Shown here in pieces: positions 20,794-29,296 of a stretch of DNA of 64,000 nucleotides. Where the stretch lies: contig NZ_CADIJQ010000005.1 in the NCBI RefSeq assembly GCF_902859595.1, positions 310,001 to 374,000 on the forward strand, written 5' to 3'. The position numbers and the translations under genes are program-made. Positions within the stretch are counted from its first letter, which is position 1, and each line of letters begins with the position of its first letter. This DNA comes from Achromobacter kerstersii. GTDB taxonomy: Bacteria > Pseudomonadota > Gammaproteobacteria > Burkholderiales > Burkholderiaceae_B. The notes under the pieces were generated by a model that was not told the origin of the DNA, did no database searches, and saw only the letters and a program-made list of their open reading frames with translations.

Positions 20794-22710
20794 ATGGGTA
20801 ATCGGGCGTGGCTCTATTTGCAGTCAGAAGACAAAGGGCATAGCCCTTCAGTGGAAATCGCCAGCGCCAATGGCAATTTTCCGACCCTGTGGCAGGTCTT
20901 GCTGGCCGGCGCAGCGGACGTAGAGGCGGACGTGTCGCAGCGTGTGTTCGGCGATGCGGAAACCGCGGGGCTGGCCGCGCGCGCGAACGACGCGCATGAC
21001 CGCTTATGCGAGCTGGCGGCCTTCTTGCTGTTGCATGCGGCACACGACGATGCGCCCTATTGCTTGCAGCTGGATGCCGCCGCCACGTACCTGGCAGAAA
21101 TGATCGACGCGCAAGCCGATGACGCCGTCTTGTGGATCACGGCGAATCTGGACGAATTGGCGTGGCTGCATGAGGACGGCGCGGCGGCGTACGCCGCCCA
21201 CGCACGCGCGCAGTGCAATCTGCGTTGGCAGCAGCTGCATGCCTGCATGGCAGCCGAAGACAGCGCGGGCGTTTTGCGCTTGCTGGGCGTGCACGGCGTG
21301 GACGACGCGTCGGGCTGGGCGTGGCGCTTTGGTCTGGGTGGCTTGAGTCACCCTTACTTTGCCGAGCAGGTTCCGGTGCGCACCGTGCGCTACGAAGACT
21401 TCGTGACGCAGGACGGGGGCGAAGACGGCAGCGAAGACGGCAGCGAAGAAGACAACGAAGACGACAGCGAAGACGCCAGCGAAGAAGACAACGAAGGCGA
21501 AACAGAACGCCCCGACGGTACGCACCTTGGCGCCGGCCTGCACCGCTTTCTTGTGGACAAGTTGTGGGGCGTGCGTGTGGGCGCGGCCGACGATGGACGG
21601 ATCGTGCTGGCGCCGCAGTTCGACACCATCTGGGCATTTGAAGACGGCGTTGCAACGGTGTTGAAAGGCGACAAGATCGGCTTGATCGACACGGATGGCC
21701 GCGAACTGATGCCGTGTGTGTTGGATGAAGCGTGGAGTTATGCACAGGGCCTGGTGATGGTGCGGGTCGGCGATCAGATCGGCTTTGTGGATAAGCAGGG
21801 AGCGTGGGCGATTGCCCCCCGATTTGAATCTGCGGGCGATTTTTCGCCGGGCGATCTGGCGCCCGCTTTTGATTCGGGCCAATGGGGGCTGATCGACCGG
21901 ACAGGCGCGTGGGCCGTGCCGCCGTGTTGGGACGACATCAATTGGGATGACGCGTTGCACGCCTACGTGACCGAGCGCGACGCCTTGTGCGGATTGATCG
22001 ACAAACATGGCCGTCAGGTGCTGGACGCGCAGTACGCAGCGTTTGCGCCGGTGGATACGGAAACCGACGCCGCGGATTTATGGGCGCAGGCACGCATGCG
22101 CGTGCGTGTCCTGACCGACGACGACAAACGCGGCATCGTCGACAGCCAGGGCAATGTGATCGTGCCTGTGGTCTATACCGATTTGGCAGACGTCATCTGG
22201 CTGCCGTCGGACGACCCCGCCGAGATTCCGCCGCCGCCCGCCGGTCAGGCGGGCCGCTACGTGCGCGTGTTGCGGTGCGTGGATCACGGCGAATGGGACG
22301 AATGGTTCCAAGGCGTCTACGACATGCAAGCAGGCCGTGAGGCGTTGCCCTGCACGCAGCACATGCTGTTCGGTTTGAAGTGGGGCGCTGACTACGGCTG
22401 GCTGTGCGCGGTAGCGCCTGACGCACCCAGCGAGCACAGCGCGGACGGCCTGCACATCGGTATCGCAGATGCGCACGGCGTCTGGTTGCATGAGCCGGTC
22501 TATGCGTGGATCGGCGCGCCGGCGTCGTTGCGTACTGCGGATGGGGTGCATGGCGGGCCGCCGGCGATTGCTCAATGCTGGGCAGCAGGCTTGCCGGTCC
22601 AAGCGTTGCGGGCAGACACGGGCGCCGTCTGGTGGCTGTATGCGGATGGCCGGACCCGCGACGACGGCTCAGGCCTCCCCGCCACACACCTGCTTGATCG
22701 TCTGCCTTAA
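20794..22710 (+). CDS. WG-repeat protein with an acidic low-complexity segment
   Basis: I recognise no enzyme here. The C-terminal half (from about residue 250) has several WG (KWG)-type beta repeats, for example GLIDTDGRELMPCVLDEAWS, GFVDKQGAWAIAPRFESAGDF, GLIDRTGAWAVPP, GLIDKHGRQVLDAQY and GIVDSQGNVIVPVVY. WG repeats are a widespread module of unclear role in large soluble bacterial proteins. Residues about 208-240 are almost only Asp, Glu, Gly, Ser and Asn. I chose ATG 20794, with AAGGA seven bases before it; a frame open from 20728 would begin inside the gyrB terminator. Its 3' end overlaps the convergent LysR gene by 42 bases. No signal peptide is visible. Confidence 0.85.
   Translation: MGNRAWLYLQSEDKGHSPSVEIASANGNFPTLWQVLLAGAADVEADVSQRVFGDAETAGLAARANDAHDRLCELAAFLLLHAAHDDAPYCLQLDAAATYLAEMIDAQADDAVLWITANLDELAWLHEDGAAAYAAHARAQCNLRWQQLHACMAAEDSAGVLRLLGVHGVDDASGWAWRFGLGGLSHPYFAEQVPVRTVRYEDFVTQDGGEDGSEDGSEEDNEDDSEDASEEDNEGETERPDGTHLGAGLHRFLVDKLWGVRVGAADDGRIVLAPQFDTIWAFEDGVATVLKGDKIGLIDTDGRELMPCVLDEAWSYAQGLVMVRVGDQIGFVDKQGAWAIAPRFESAGDFSPGDLAPAFDSGQWGLIDRTGAWAVPPCWDDINWDDALHAYVTERDALCGLIDKHGRQVLDAQYAAFAPVDTETDAADLWAQARMRVRVLTDDDKRGIVDSQGNVIVPVVYTDLADVIWLPSDDPAEIPPPPAGQAGRYVRVLRCVDHGEWDEWFQGVYDMQAGREALPCTQHMLFGLKWGADYGWLCAVAPDAPSEHSADGLHIGIADAHGVWLHEPVYAWIGAPASLRTADGVHGGPPAIAQCWAAGLPVQALRADTGAVWWLYADGRTRDDGSGLPATHLLDRLP
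21414..21510 (+). repeat. Acidic GAAGACRRCAGC-type codon repeat inside the WG-repeat gene
   Basis: Imperfect 9-12 bp units built from GAAGAC, GGCAGC and GACAGC encode a run of Asp, Glu, Ser and Gly. The segment separates the N-terminal domain from the WG-repeat domain and could vary in length. Confidence 0.75.
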
Positions 22711-23574
22711 CCAGCGGTGCGCCGGGTCGCTGTCCAGCCGGGGCGGCCACGCCTGCACGACTCTGACCGATGCCATCGGGATTGGCACGGCGAAGCCGCG
22801 CAGGGCCAGCCCCAAGCGCTCGATGCCCGGCATCAGGTGTTGCGGCATGGACGGCAGGATCATGTCGGAATCGGCCAGCGCGAAGATGGCGGCGTGGAAG
22901 GTGGGCGTGATCAACGCGACGCGCCGGGACAGGCCCAAGTCGCTCAGCGCCAGGTCCAGGGGGCCTTGCGCGCGGCCGCGCCGCGAGACACTGATGTGCT
23001 CGTAGGCGACGAAACGTTCGGGCGTGATGTCGTCCTGGAAGATGGCGTGGCCGGCGCGTGCCAGGCCGCAGAAGGACGTTGTGAACAACGTCTGCACCTT
23101 GATGTCGGCGCCGAATTTCTGCGACGAGCCGATGTACAGGTCGGCGTCGCCCGCGAGCGCGTCGCTGTCATCTTTCGCTTCCGACAGAAAGCGCAGCACG
23201 GCGTGAGGCGCGTCGCGGCGCAGCTGTTCGCGCAGGCGGCCGCCGTAGGCGCTGACGAACACGTCGTTGGACCGTAGCGTGAACACCCGCGTCAAGGAAC
23301 CCAGGTCCACATCCTGCCTAAATGCAGAGATCACTGTCTGCGCCTGTTCCACCACACTGCGCACCTGATCTCGCAGCGCCAGGGCGCGCGGCGTGGGCGC
23401 CAGCCCGCGGCCCGAACGCACCAGTACGGGATCGCCCACGGCCTCGCGGATGCGGGCCAGGGCGCGGCTCATGGCGGGTGTGCTCAGGTTGAGGCGGCGC
23501 GCTGCACCGGCGACGCTGCCTTCCTGGATCAGGACATCCAGTGTCAGCAGCATGTTGAGGTCTGGCGTAGTCAT
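22669..23574 (-). CDS. LysR-family transcriptional regulator
   Basis: The 301-residue regulator has an N-terminal winged helix-turn-helix (DLNMLLTLDVLIQEGSVAGA with AARRLNLSTPAMSRALARIR) and a C-terminal effector-binding domain. I chose ATG 23574 (MTTPDLNMLL), the usual LysR distance; an upstream start at 23736 would add 54 residues without similarity and would overlap the divergent gene's promoter. It is divergent from the VOC protein and flavin reductase-like genes, which it probably controls. The inverted repeat TTGCACGCCGTGCAA (23621-23635) between them is a good operator candidate. Confidence 0.92.
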   Translation of the reverse strand: MTTPDLNMLLTLDVLIQEGSVAGAARRLNLSTPAMSRALARIREAVGDPVLVRSGRGLAPTPRALALRDQVRSVVEQAQTVISAFRQDVDLGSLTRVFTLRSNDVFVSAYGGRLREQLRRDAPHAVLRFLSEAKDDSDALAGDADLYIGSSQKFGADIKVQTLFTTSFCGLARAGHAIFQDDITPERFVAYEHISVSRRGRAQGPLDLALSDLGLSRRVALITPTFHAAIFALADSDMILPSMPQHLMPGIERLGLALRGFAVPIPMASVRVVQAWPPRLDSDPAHRWLRQTIKQVCGGEA

Positions 23575-23620
23575 GCCGCCAAGCATAGCGCGGCTCTCCG
23601 GCCGAATCGGGCTGCCGGAG

Positions 23621-23635
23621 TTGCACGCCGTGCAA
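23621..23635. promoter_or_regulatory. LysR-type operator candidate TTGCACGCCGTGCAA
   Basis: A perfect 6-bp inverted repeat with a 3-base spacer contains a T-N11-A core. It lies between the divergent LysR gene (start 23574) and the VOC gene (start 23737). Confidence 0.6.
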
Positions 23636-23736
23636 TCGTGAGTTGCGCTGAACGGCATTCCCCACCGGGTCCGACGCCGCCAACAATGCCCCCTTGGCAG
23701 CGCTTGGGCGCCAGCCGGACAACAAAGGAGACACAC

Positions 23737-24225
23737 ATGGCATTAGACGTTCTGGAACTGCATCATCACGCGGTGCGCATGCCGCTTGCGAAGGTGGCGG
23801 CGATGGGTGCGTTCTATGGAGACGTGCTGGGCTTGGACACCGACAAGGGCCGCTGGGAAATCCCGGGCATTGCCGGGTACTTCCTGGACATGGGCAATGA
23901 CTGTCAGATCCATCTGCTGGGCAGCGACGGCCCCTCGCCCTATTCCCAAGGGCCGGGCCGCGACCCTGTGGAAAACCATGTGGCGCTGGCGGTGCGGGAC
24001 ATTGCTGCGGCCGAAGCCGAACTCCAGCGTCAAGCGGTGGACTACTGGAAGTTGGACAATGTGGCGGCGCCCGAACTGATGCAGCTGTTCCTGCGCGATC
24101 CGGTGGGCAACTTGATCGAGCTGCATCAGATTGGCCGGTGCCGCTGCAAGCGCAGTGACCGCCTGTTTGCCGATGCGAAGGCCGCCGAGGGCGCGGCGCC
24201 GGCCCAAACCGCCCCGCAAGACTGA
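23737..24225 (+). CDS. VOC-family (glyoxalase/dioxygenase fold) protein
   Basis: This 162-residue protein of the vicinal oxygen chelate superfamily contains the paired beta-alpha-beta-beta-beta fold: LELHHHAVRMPLAKVAAMGA with FYGDVLGL, and later NHVALAVRDIAAAEAEL with FLRDPVGNLIELHQ. His in HHHAV and NHVAL and Glu in LIELHQ are candidate metal ligands. The enzyme class (lyase, dioxygenase or isomerase) cannot be told from sequence. ATG 23737 has AAAGGAG at six bases. The next gene follows after 18 bases. Confidence 0.88.
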   Translation: MALDVLELHHHAVRMPLAKVAAMGAFYGDVLGLDTDKGRWEIPGIAGYFLDMGNDCQIHLLGSDGPSPYSQGPGRDPVENHVALAVRDIAAAEAELQRQAVDYWKLDNVAAPELMQLFLRDPVGNLIELHQIGRCRCKRSDRLFADAKAAEGAAPAQTAPQD

Positions 24226-24243
24226 TGGCCCTGGGGATCAGTC

Positions 24244-24912
24244 ATGTTCATTGATCTGAATGCGCTGGCGGGCCCTGCCCGCTACAAGCTGCTGACCGCA
24301 GCGATCGTGCCGCGTCCCATCGCGTGGATCGTGTCGCGCGACGCGCGGGGGGCGACGAACGTGGCGCCCTTCTCGTTCTTCAACCTGATGTCGGGTGACC
24401 CGCCGCTGATCTGCGTGGGTATCGGGATGCGTGACGGCGCACCCAAGGACACCGCCCGCAATATCGCCGAGCGTGGCGAGTTCACCGTCAATCTGGTGTC
24501 GACCCGGCTAGCGGCCAGAATGAATGTGACGGCGGTGGATTTCCCGGCAGGCGTCGACGAATCGGCCGAGGCCGGTCTGGTGTTGTCCCCTTCCGAGCGT
24601 ATCGGCGTGCCACGGGTAATGCAGTCGCCTGTTGCGTTCGAGTGCCGGGTGCATGAACTGCTGCGCATCGACGGCCGCAGCCTGGTGGTGGCCGACGTGG
24701 TGGCCATGCATGTGCAGGATGCGCTGGTGGCCGACCGCGACCATCTGTACCTGGATGGCCCGAAGATGGACCTGCTGGCCCGTCTGCATAACCCCGGCTG
24801 GTACAGCCGCCCGCAGCCCGCCTTTCAGATGCCGCAGCTGAACCTGGCGCAGTGGGAAGCCCTGAAGCAGTCTGGCGAAGCGGCGGGCTATCTTGAGCAG
24901 TCTTTCATATAG
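24244..24912 (+). CDS. Flavin reductase-like domain protein (DIM6/NTAB family)
   Basis: The 222-residue protein has the FMN-binding split-barrel of flavin reductase-like proteins: YKLLTAAIVPRPIAWIVSRD, NVAPFSFFNLMSGDPPLICV and KDTARNIAERGEFTVNLV are family segments. It probably binds FMN and serves as an NAD(P)H:flavin reductase or a flavoprotein partner of an oxygenase. It is likely co-transcribed with the VOC gene. The LysR gene at 24973 faces it tail to tail. Confidence 0.88.
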   Translation: MFIDLNALAGPARYKLLTAAIVPRPIAWIVSRDARGATNVAPFSFFNLMSGDPPLICVGIGMRDGAPKDTARNIAERGEFTVNLVSTRLAARMNVTAVDFPAGVDESAEAGLVLSPSERIGVPRVMQSPVAFECRVHELLRIDGRSLVVADVVAMHVQDALVADRDHLYLDGPKMDLLARLHNPGWYSRPQPAFQMPQLNLAQWEALKQSGEAAGYLEQSFI

Positions 24913-24972
24913 CAGGCGGGGACGCGGCGCCGTTCATCGCGCATGCCGCCTTTCTGGCCGGGCGCTTGTGCG

Positions 24973-25905
24973 TTACCGCGGCGCCCGCGCCTTCAGATCC
25001 GCCATCTCTTCATTCATCAGCTGATGCGCGTAGCGCGAGAACACGCTGACCAGCCGGGTGCGCGTGTGATACGGCGGGTACAGGAGCGCCACCGTCACCG
25101 GCACCGACGGGCTGAAGGGGCGGACTTCGACGCCGTTGGCCTCGTACTCCTCGCGCGCCGCCAGCGGGTTGATCAGCGCCACGCCCAGCCCGGCGCCCAC
25201 CAGCGCGCACACCGATGAACCCAGCCCGGCTTCGGCCACTGTCTGACGTTCGACCTTTGCCGCCTTGAAGACGGCGTCGATCTTTTCGCGCAGCGGCGTG
25301 GCGCTGGGAAAGGCGATGAACGGTTCGCCGGCGAAGTCAGCGGGCTTCAGCTTTTTCAGTTTGGTCAGGCGGTGCCCTTTGGGCAGCACCGCCACGCAGC
25401 TCATCGTCAACACCGGCTCGACCTGAATGCCGGGGCTGTCGCCCGACAGCATGGCCAGCCCCGTGTCGCAGAAGCCCGAGCTGATCCAGTTATGCACCGC
25501 GCTGGCGTTGCCCGAGTGGATGGAGACCATCACGTCCGGGTACTCAGTCTTGAAGGCCGCGACGATGCGCGCCAGGATGCCGCCTGCCAACCGGGGCATG
25601 GCGGCCACGCTCAGGCGGCTGGCGCTGAACGAGCGGATGCTGGCTGCGGCCGACTCCAGGCCGGCCAGGCCGATGAAGGTCTTTTCAACCTCTTGGAAGA
25701 AGCGCGAGCCGTCCTGTGTGGGGCTCAGGCGGCTGCCATTGCGATCGAACAAGGGAAACTGGGTGATGGCTTCCAATTGCGCAATTAAGCGGCTAACGTG
25801 CGGCTGCGAGGTATGCACGCGCCGCGCGGCGGCCGTCATCGAGCCGGTCATCATGACGGCTCGGAAGGCCTCGATGTGTCTTAAGCCCATCCGTGGAATG
25901 GCCAT
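24973..25905 (-). CDS. LysR-family transcriptional regulator
   Basis: The 310-residue regulator has the N-terminal helix-turn-helix MTAAARRVHTSQPHVSRLIA and a C-terminal sensing domain (FSASRLSVAAMPRLAGGILA). It is of the type often next to amino-acid or opine uptake genes. It is divergent from the GltI-type binding protein at 26077, with a 171-bp gap that contains the short inverted repeat GTAT-N6-ATAC (25915-25928). It probably controls the amino-acid transport operon. Confidence 0.93.
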   Translation of the reverse strand: MAIPRMGLRHIEAFRAVMMTGSMTAAARRVHTSQPHVSRLIAQLEAITQFPLFDRNGSRLSPTQDGSRFFQEVEKTFIGLAGLESAAASIRSFSASRLSVAAMPRLAGGILARIVAAFKTEYPDVMVSIHSGNASAVHNWISSGFCDTGLAMLSGDSPGIQVEPVLTMSCVAVLPKGHRLTKLKKLKPADFAGEPFIAFPSATPLREKIDAVFKAAKVERQTVAEAGLGSSVCALVGAGLGVALINPLAAREEYEANGVEVRPFSPSVPVTVALLYPPYHTRTRLVSVFSRYAHQLMNEEMADLKARAPR

Positions 25906-26076
25906 ATCAAATCCGTATAGAGGAATACCTGATTGGAACTGGATAAAACCATACTGCTAGTTGATACTTTTTGCCAGCCGCGGGGCTCATCGCGGGACGC
26001 GGCGGCCGCCAAAAAATCTGGCGCCGCTGATCGACATTACAAACACGCGCCGCACGCACGGCGCCAAGGGATTCAG

Positions 26077-26988
26077 ATGAAAGCATTTGCCGCGATCTCG
26101 GTTGCCGCCACCTTGCTGGGCAGCGCCGCCACCGCCCACGCCGAAGGCCCCAGCCGCCTGGACAAGATCCGCGAAACGGGCGTGATCACCATCGGCCACC
26201 CCGAGACGTCCGTCCCCTTCGCCTACCTTGACGGCAACCAGAAGCCGGTCGGGTACACGGTCGAGATCTGCCAGGAAGTCGCCCAGTACGTGAAGGCCGC
26301 GCTGAAGCTGCCCAAGCTGGAAGTGCGCTACAACCCGACGACCTCGGCCACGCGCATCCCGCTGCTGGCCAACGGCACGATCGACCTGGAATGCGGCAAC
26401 ACCACCAATAACCTGGACCGCCACAAGCTGGTGTCGTTCGCGCCCACGACCTTCGTGGCGCAAGTGGTGCTGGTGGCGCGCAAGGACGGCGGCGTTGATC
26501 CCAACAACCTGGAATCGTTTCGCGGCAAGACCATCGCCGCCCAAGCCGGTGGCCAGACGTTCCGCCTGATCTCGGGCCTGAACGCCAAGGGCAACCTGGG
26601 CATCACGATGGCACCGACGAAGGATACCGCCGAGACCATCCTGATGGTGGAATCGGGCCGTGCCGCCGGTTCGGCCAACGATGACGGTATCGCCTACGGC
26701 GCCGTGGCCTCGTCGAAGAACCCGGACGCATTCGTGATCGGCAAGAAGGGCCTGGAAATGGCCCCCTACGGCATCATGGAACCCAAGGACGACCCCGCCT
26801 TCAAGAAGGTGGTGGACGACGCCGTGGTGGACCTGATCAAGACCGGCAAGGTCGCCGCCATCTACGACAAGTACTTCAATTCGCCGATTCCCCCGAAGCA
26901 GATCAACCTGAAGTATCCGATGAGCGACGCGCTCAAGCGCGCGCTGGCGAACCCGACCGATTCGGGTGACCCCAAGGTATACGAGTAA
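26077..26988 (+). CDS. GltI-type amino-acid ABC transporter substrate-binding protein
   Basis: This family 3 periplasmic binding protein (303 residues) begins with a signal peptide (MKAFAAISVAATLLGSAATA, cleavage after AHA). GVITIGHPETSVPFAYLDG, GYTVEICQEVA and LANGTIDLECGNTTNNL are typical of the glutamate/aspartate receptor group. ATG 26077 is preceded by AAGGG, and a frame extending back to 25933 lies in the promoter gap. Permease and ATPase genes follow after a hairpin, so binding protein may be made in excess. Acidic amino acids are the likely but unproven ligand. Confidence 0.92.
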   Translation: MKAFAAISVAATLLGSAATAHAEGPSRLDKIRETGVITIGHPETSVPFAYLDGNQKPVGYTVEICQEVAQYVKAALKLPKLEVRYNPTTSATRIPLLANGTIDLECGNTTNNLDRHKLVSFAPTTFVAQVVLVARKDGGVDPNNLESFRGKTIAAQAGGQTFRLISGLNAKGNLGITMAPTKDTAETILMVESGRAAGSANDDGIAYGAVASSKNPDAFVIGKKGLEMAPYGIMEPKDDPAFKKVVDDAVVDLIKTGKVAAIYDKYFNSPIPPKQINLKYPMSDALKRALANPTDSGDPKVYE

Positions 26989-26997
26989 GCAGGTAGT

Positions 26998-27024
26998 CCG
27001 CGGGACGCCCAGTGCGTCCCGCGG
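26998..27024 (+). terminator. Intra-operon hairpin after the amino-acid binding-protein gene
   Basis: An 11-bp stem CCGCGGGACGC / GCGTCCCGCGG with a five-base loop is followed by CGGTTTT. It stands 10 bases after the binding-protein stop and probably reduces read-through into the permease genes or protects the upstream mRNA. Confidence 0.65.
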
Positions 27025-27074
27025 CGGTTTTGGGGCAAGGCGCCGGGGCCGGCGCCGCCATCTAAGGCACAGGC

Positions 27075-27824
27075 ATGAATTACAACTGGAGTTGGGGCGT
27101 CTTCCTGGAGATGTCGCCAGACGGCGTGCACACCTTCCTGCAGACGCTCCTGATCGGCGTGGGCTGGACGCTGGCGCTGGCGCTGACCGCGTGGGTCTTC
27201 TCTTTGCTGCTGGGGTCGTGGCTGGGCGTGATGCGCACGGCGCAGTCCCGGCTGATGAACGTCGTTGGCGCGACCTACGTCGAGATCTTCCGCAACATTC
27301 CGCTGCTGGTGCAGATGTTCCTGTGGTACTTCGTGCTGCCCGAGCTGCTGCCGCATGCCTGGGGTCTGGCGATGAAGCAGATGCCGCAGCCGTGGGGGCA
27401 GTTCGTGCCTGCCGTGCTGTGCCTGGGGTTTTATGGATCGGCCCGCGTGGCCGAACAATTGCGCGCCGGCATCCAGTCCTTGCCGCGCGGCCAGTTCCAG
27501 GCGGGCACCGCGCTGGGGCTGACCGAGGTGCAGGTGTATCGCTACATCATCCTGCCCGAAGCGTTTCGCATCGTGCTGCCGCCGTTGACTTCCGAATTCA
27601 TGGGCACCATCAAGTATTCCTCGGTGGCGCTGACGATCGGCCTGCTGGAACTGACCGGCCAGGCGCGCTCCATGCAGGAATTTAGCTTCCACATCTTCGA
27701 GGCGTTCTCCGCCGCGACGGTGATTTACCTGATCCTCAACGGCATCGTCGTGCTGGGTATGCGCCTGCTTGAACGCCATGTCGCTGTTCCCGGGCTGATC
27801 GGTTCAGCCGGCAAGAGCCGCTAG
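27075..27824 (+). CDS. GltJ-type amino-acid ABC transporter permease
   Basis: This inner-membrane permease (249 residues, HisMQ family) has five or six membrane segments. The conserved EIFRNIPLLVQMFLWYFVLP and RAGIQSLPRGQFQAGTALGL (the EAA-type loop) are clear. It starts at ATG 27075 and is followed ten bases later by its partner permease. Confidence 0.94.
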   Translation: MNYNWSWGVFLEMSPDGVHTFLQTLLIGVGWTLALALTAWVFSLLLGSWLGVMRTAQSRLMNVVGATYVEIFRNIPLLVQMFLWYFVLPELLPHAWGLAMKQMPQPWGQFVPAVLCLGFYGSARVAEQLRAGIQSLPRGQFQAGTALGLTEVQVYRYIILPEAFRIVLPPLTSEFMGTIKYSSVALTIGLLELTGQARSMQEFSFHIFEAFSAATVIYLILNGIVVLGMRLLERHVAVPGLIGSAGKSR

Positions 27825-27833
27825 GGGAACGCC

Positions 27834-28523
27834 GTGGGTAAATTCGATTTCGATGTGATCTGGACCGCCCTGCCCTATCTGTTCCAGACGGGCATGACGT
27901 TCACGCTGACGCTGACGGTGCTGGCCGCTGTAATGGGCCTGGCGCTGGGCACGCTGCTTGCGATGATGCGCTTGTCGCGCTTCAAGATCCTGTCGGTGCC
28001 GGCGGGCATTTATGTGAACGTGATGCGGTCGATTCCGCTGTTGCTGGTGATCTTCTGGTTCTACTTCCTGGTGCCGTACATTGCGGCCTGGGTGGTGGGG
28101 TCGCCTACGCCCTTGCGCGTGGGGGCGTTCAATTCAGCGGTCATCACCTTCACGATGTTCGAGGCCGCGTACTTCTGCGAAATCATGCGCGCCGGCATCC
28201 AGTCGATTGCGCGCGGGCAGGTGTCGGCCAGCATGGCGATTGGCCTGAGCCCGTGGCAAGGCATGCGCTACGTGATCTTGCCGCAGGCGTTTCGCAACAT
28301 GGTGCCCGCGCTGCTGACGCGCGTGATCATCCTGTTCCAGGACACCTCGTTGGTCTACGTGCTGTCACTGACGGACTTCCTGGGCGCGGCCTCCAAGATC
28401 GGCCAGCGCGATGGCCGGCTGGTGGAGCTCTACCTCTTTGTGGCGGTGGTGTATTTCGTGATCTGCTTCACGGCGTCCCGCCTGGTCAAACTGCTGGAAA
28501 AGCGCACCCGTGTGCTGCGATAG
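27834..28523 (+). CDS. GltK-type amino-acid ABC transporter permease
   Basis: The partner permease (229 residues) has the family segments YVNVMRSIPLLLVIFWFYFL and the loop RAGIQSIARGQVSASMAIGL. Start is GTG 27834; GGGGAA lies upstream. It ends in a basic tail (KLLEKRTRVLR) and is followed nine bases later by the ATPase. Confidence 0.93.
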   Translation: MGKFDFDVIWTALPYLFQTGMTFTLTLTVLAAVMGLALGTLLAMMRLSRFKILSVPAGIYVNVMRSIPLLLVIFWFYFLVPYIAAWVVGSPTPLRVGAFNSAVITFTMFEAAYFCEIMRAGIQSIARGQVSASMAIGLSPWQGMRYVILPQAFRNMVPALLTRVIILFQDTSLVYVLSLTDFLGAASKIGQRDGRLVELYLFVAVVYFVICFTASRLVKLLEKRTRVLR

Positions 28524-28532
28524 GGTTTAACG

Positions 28533-29291
28533 ATGCAATTTTCTTCGACGCCTCCGATGATCGAGATCAAGCAGGTCAGCAAGTGGTACGGCGCCTTTCA
28601 GGTGCTGGATGAATGCACGACGACCGTCGGCAAAGGCGAGGTCGTGGTGGTGTGCGGGCCGTCCGGGTCCGGCAAGTCCACGCTGATCAAGACCGTGAAC
28701 GCGCTGGAACCCTTTCAACAGGGCGACATCGTGGTCAACGGCATTTCGGTGGGCGACCCCCGCACCAATCTGCCCAAGCTGCGTGCGGTGGCCGGCATGG
28801 TGTTCCAGCACTTCGAGCTATTCCCGCATCTGTCCGTGACCGAGAACCTGTGCCTGGGTCAGGTCAAGGTGCTGCGCCGCAGCAAGGACGAGGCGCGCAC
28901 GCGTGCGCTGGCGCTGCTGGAACGCGTGGGCCTGTCGGCGCACAAGGACAAGCATCCCGGCGAATTGTCGGGCGGCCAACAGCAGCGCGTGGCCATTGCG
29001 CGCGCGCTGTCGATGGACCCGGTGGTGATGCTGTTTGACGAACCGACGTCTGCGCTGGACCCCGAGATGGTCAACGAGGTGCTGGACGTCATGACCGACC
29101 TTGCCCGCGAGGGCATGACGATGATGGTGGTGACCCATGAAATGGGATTCGCCCGCCGCGTCGCCGACCGTGTGATCTTCATGGACGGCGGCAAGATTGT
29201 TGAAGACTGCGACAAAGACGCGTTCTTCGGCAATGTAGAGGAACGTGCTCCGCGCACGCGCCAATTTCTTTCCAAAATTTTGCAGCATTGA
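28533..29291 (+). CDS. GltL-type amino-acid ABC transporter ATP-binding protein
   Basis: The 252-residue ATPase has Walker [10 protein letters not shown] (from residue 42), Q-loop [15 protein letters not shown], signature LSGGQQQR and Walker [18 protein letters not shown]. The H-loop is [12 protein letters not shown] 28533 is used here; ATG 28557 would remove eight residues. Its stop overlaps a possible TTG start of the aldolase gene. Confidence 0.95.
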   Translation: MQFSSTPPMIEIKQVSKWYGAFQVLDECTTTVGKGEVVVVCGPSGSGKSTLIKTVNALEPFQQGDIVVNGISVGDPRTNLPKLRAVAGMVFQHFELFPHLSVTENLCLGQVKVLRRSKDEARTRALALLERVGLSAHKDKHPGELSGGQQQRVAIARALSMDPVVMLFDEPTSALDPEMVNEVLDVMTDLAREGMTMMVVTHEMGFARRVADRVIFMDGGKIVEDCDKDAFFGNVEERAPRTRQFLSKILQH

Positions 29292-29296
29292 ACGCC

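Noticed and set aside
25915-25928. GTAT-N6-ATAC considered as the LysR operator of the amino-acid importer
   Set aside because: Only four bases pair and the spacing is not typical, so it was not listed as a site.
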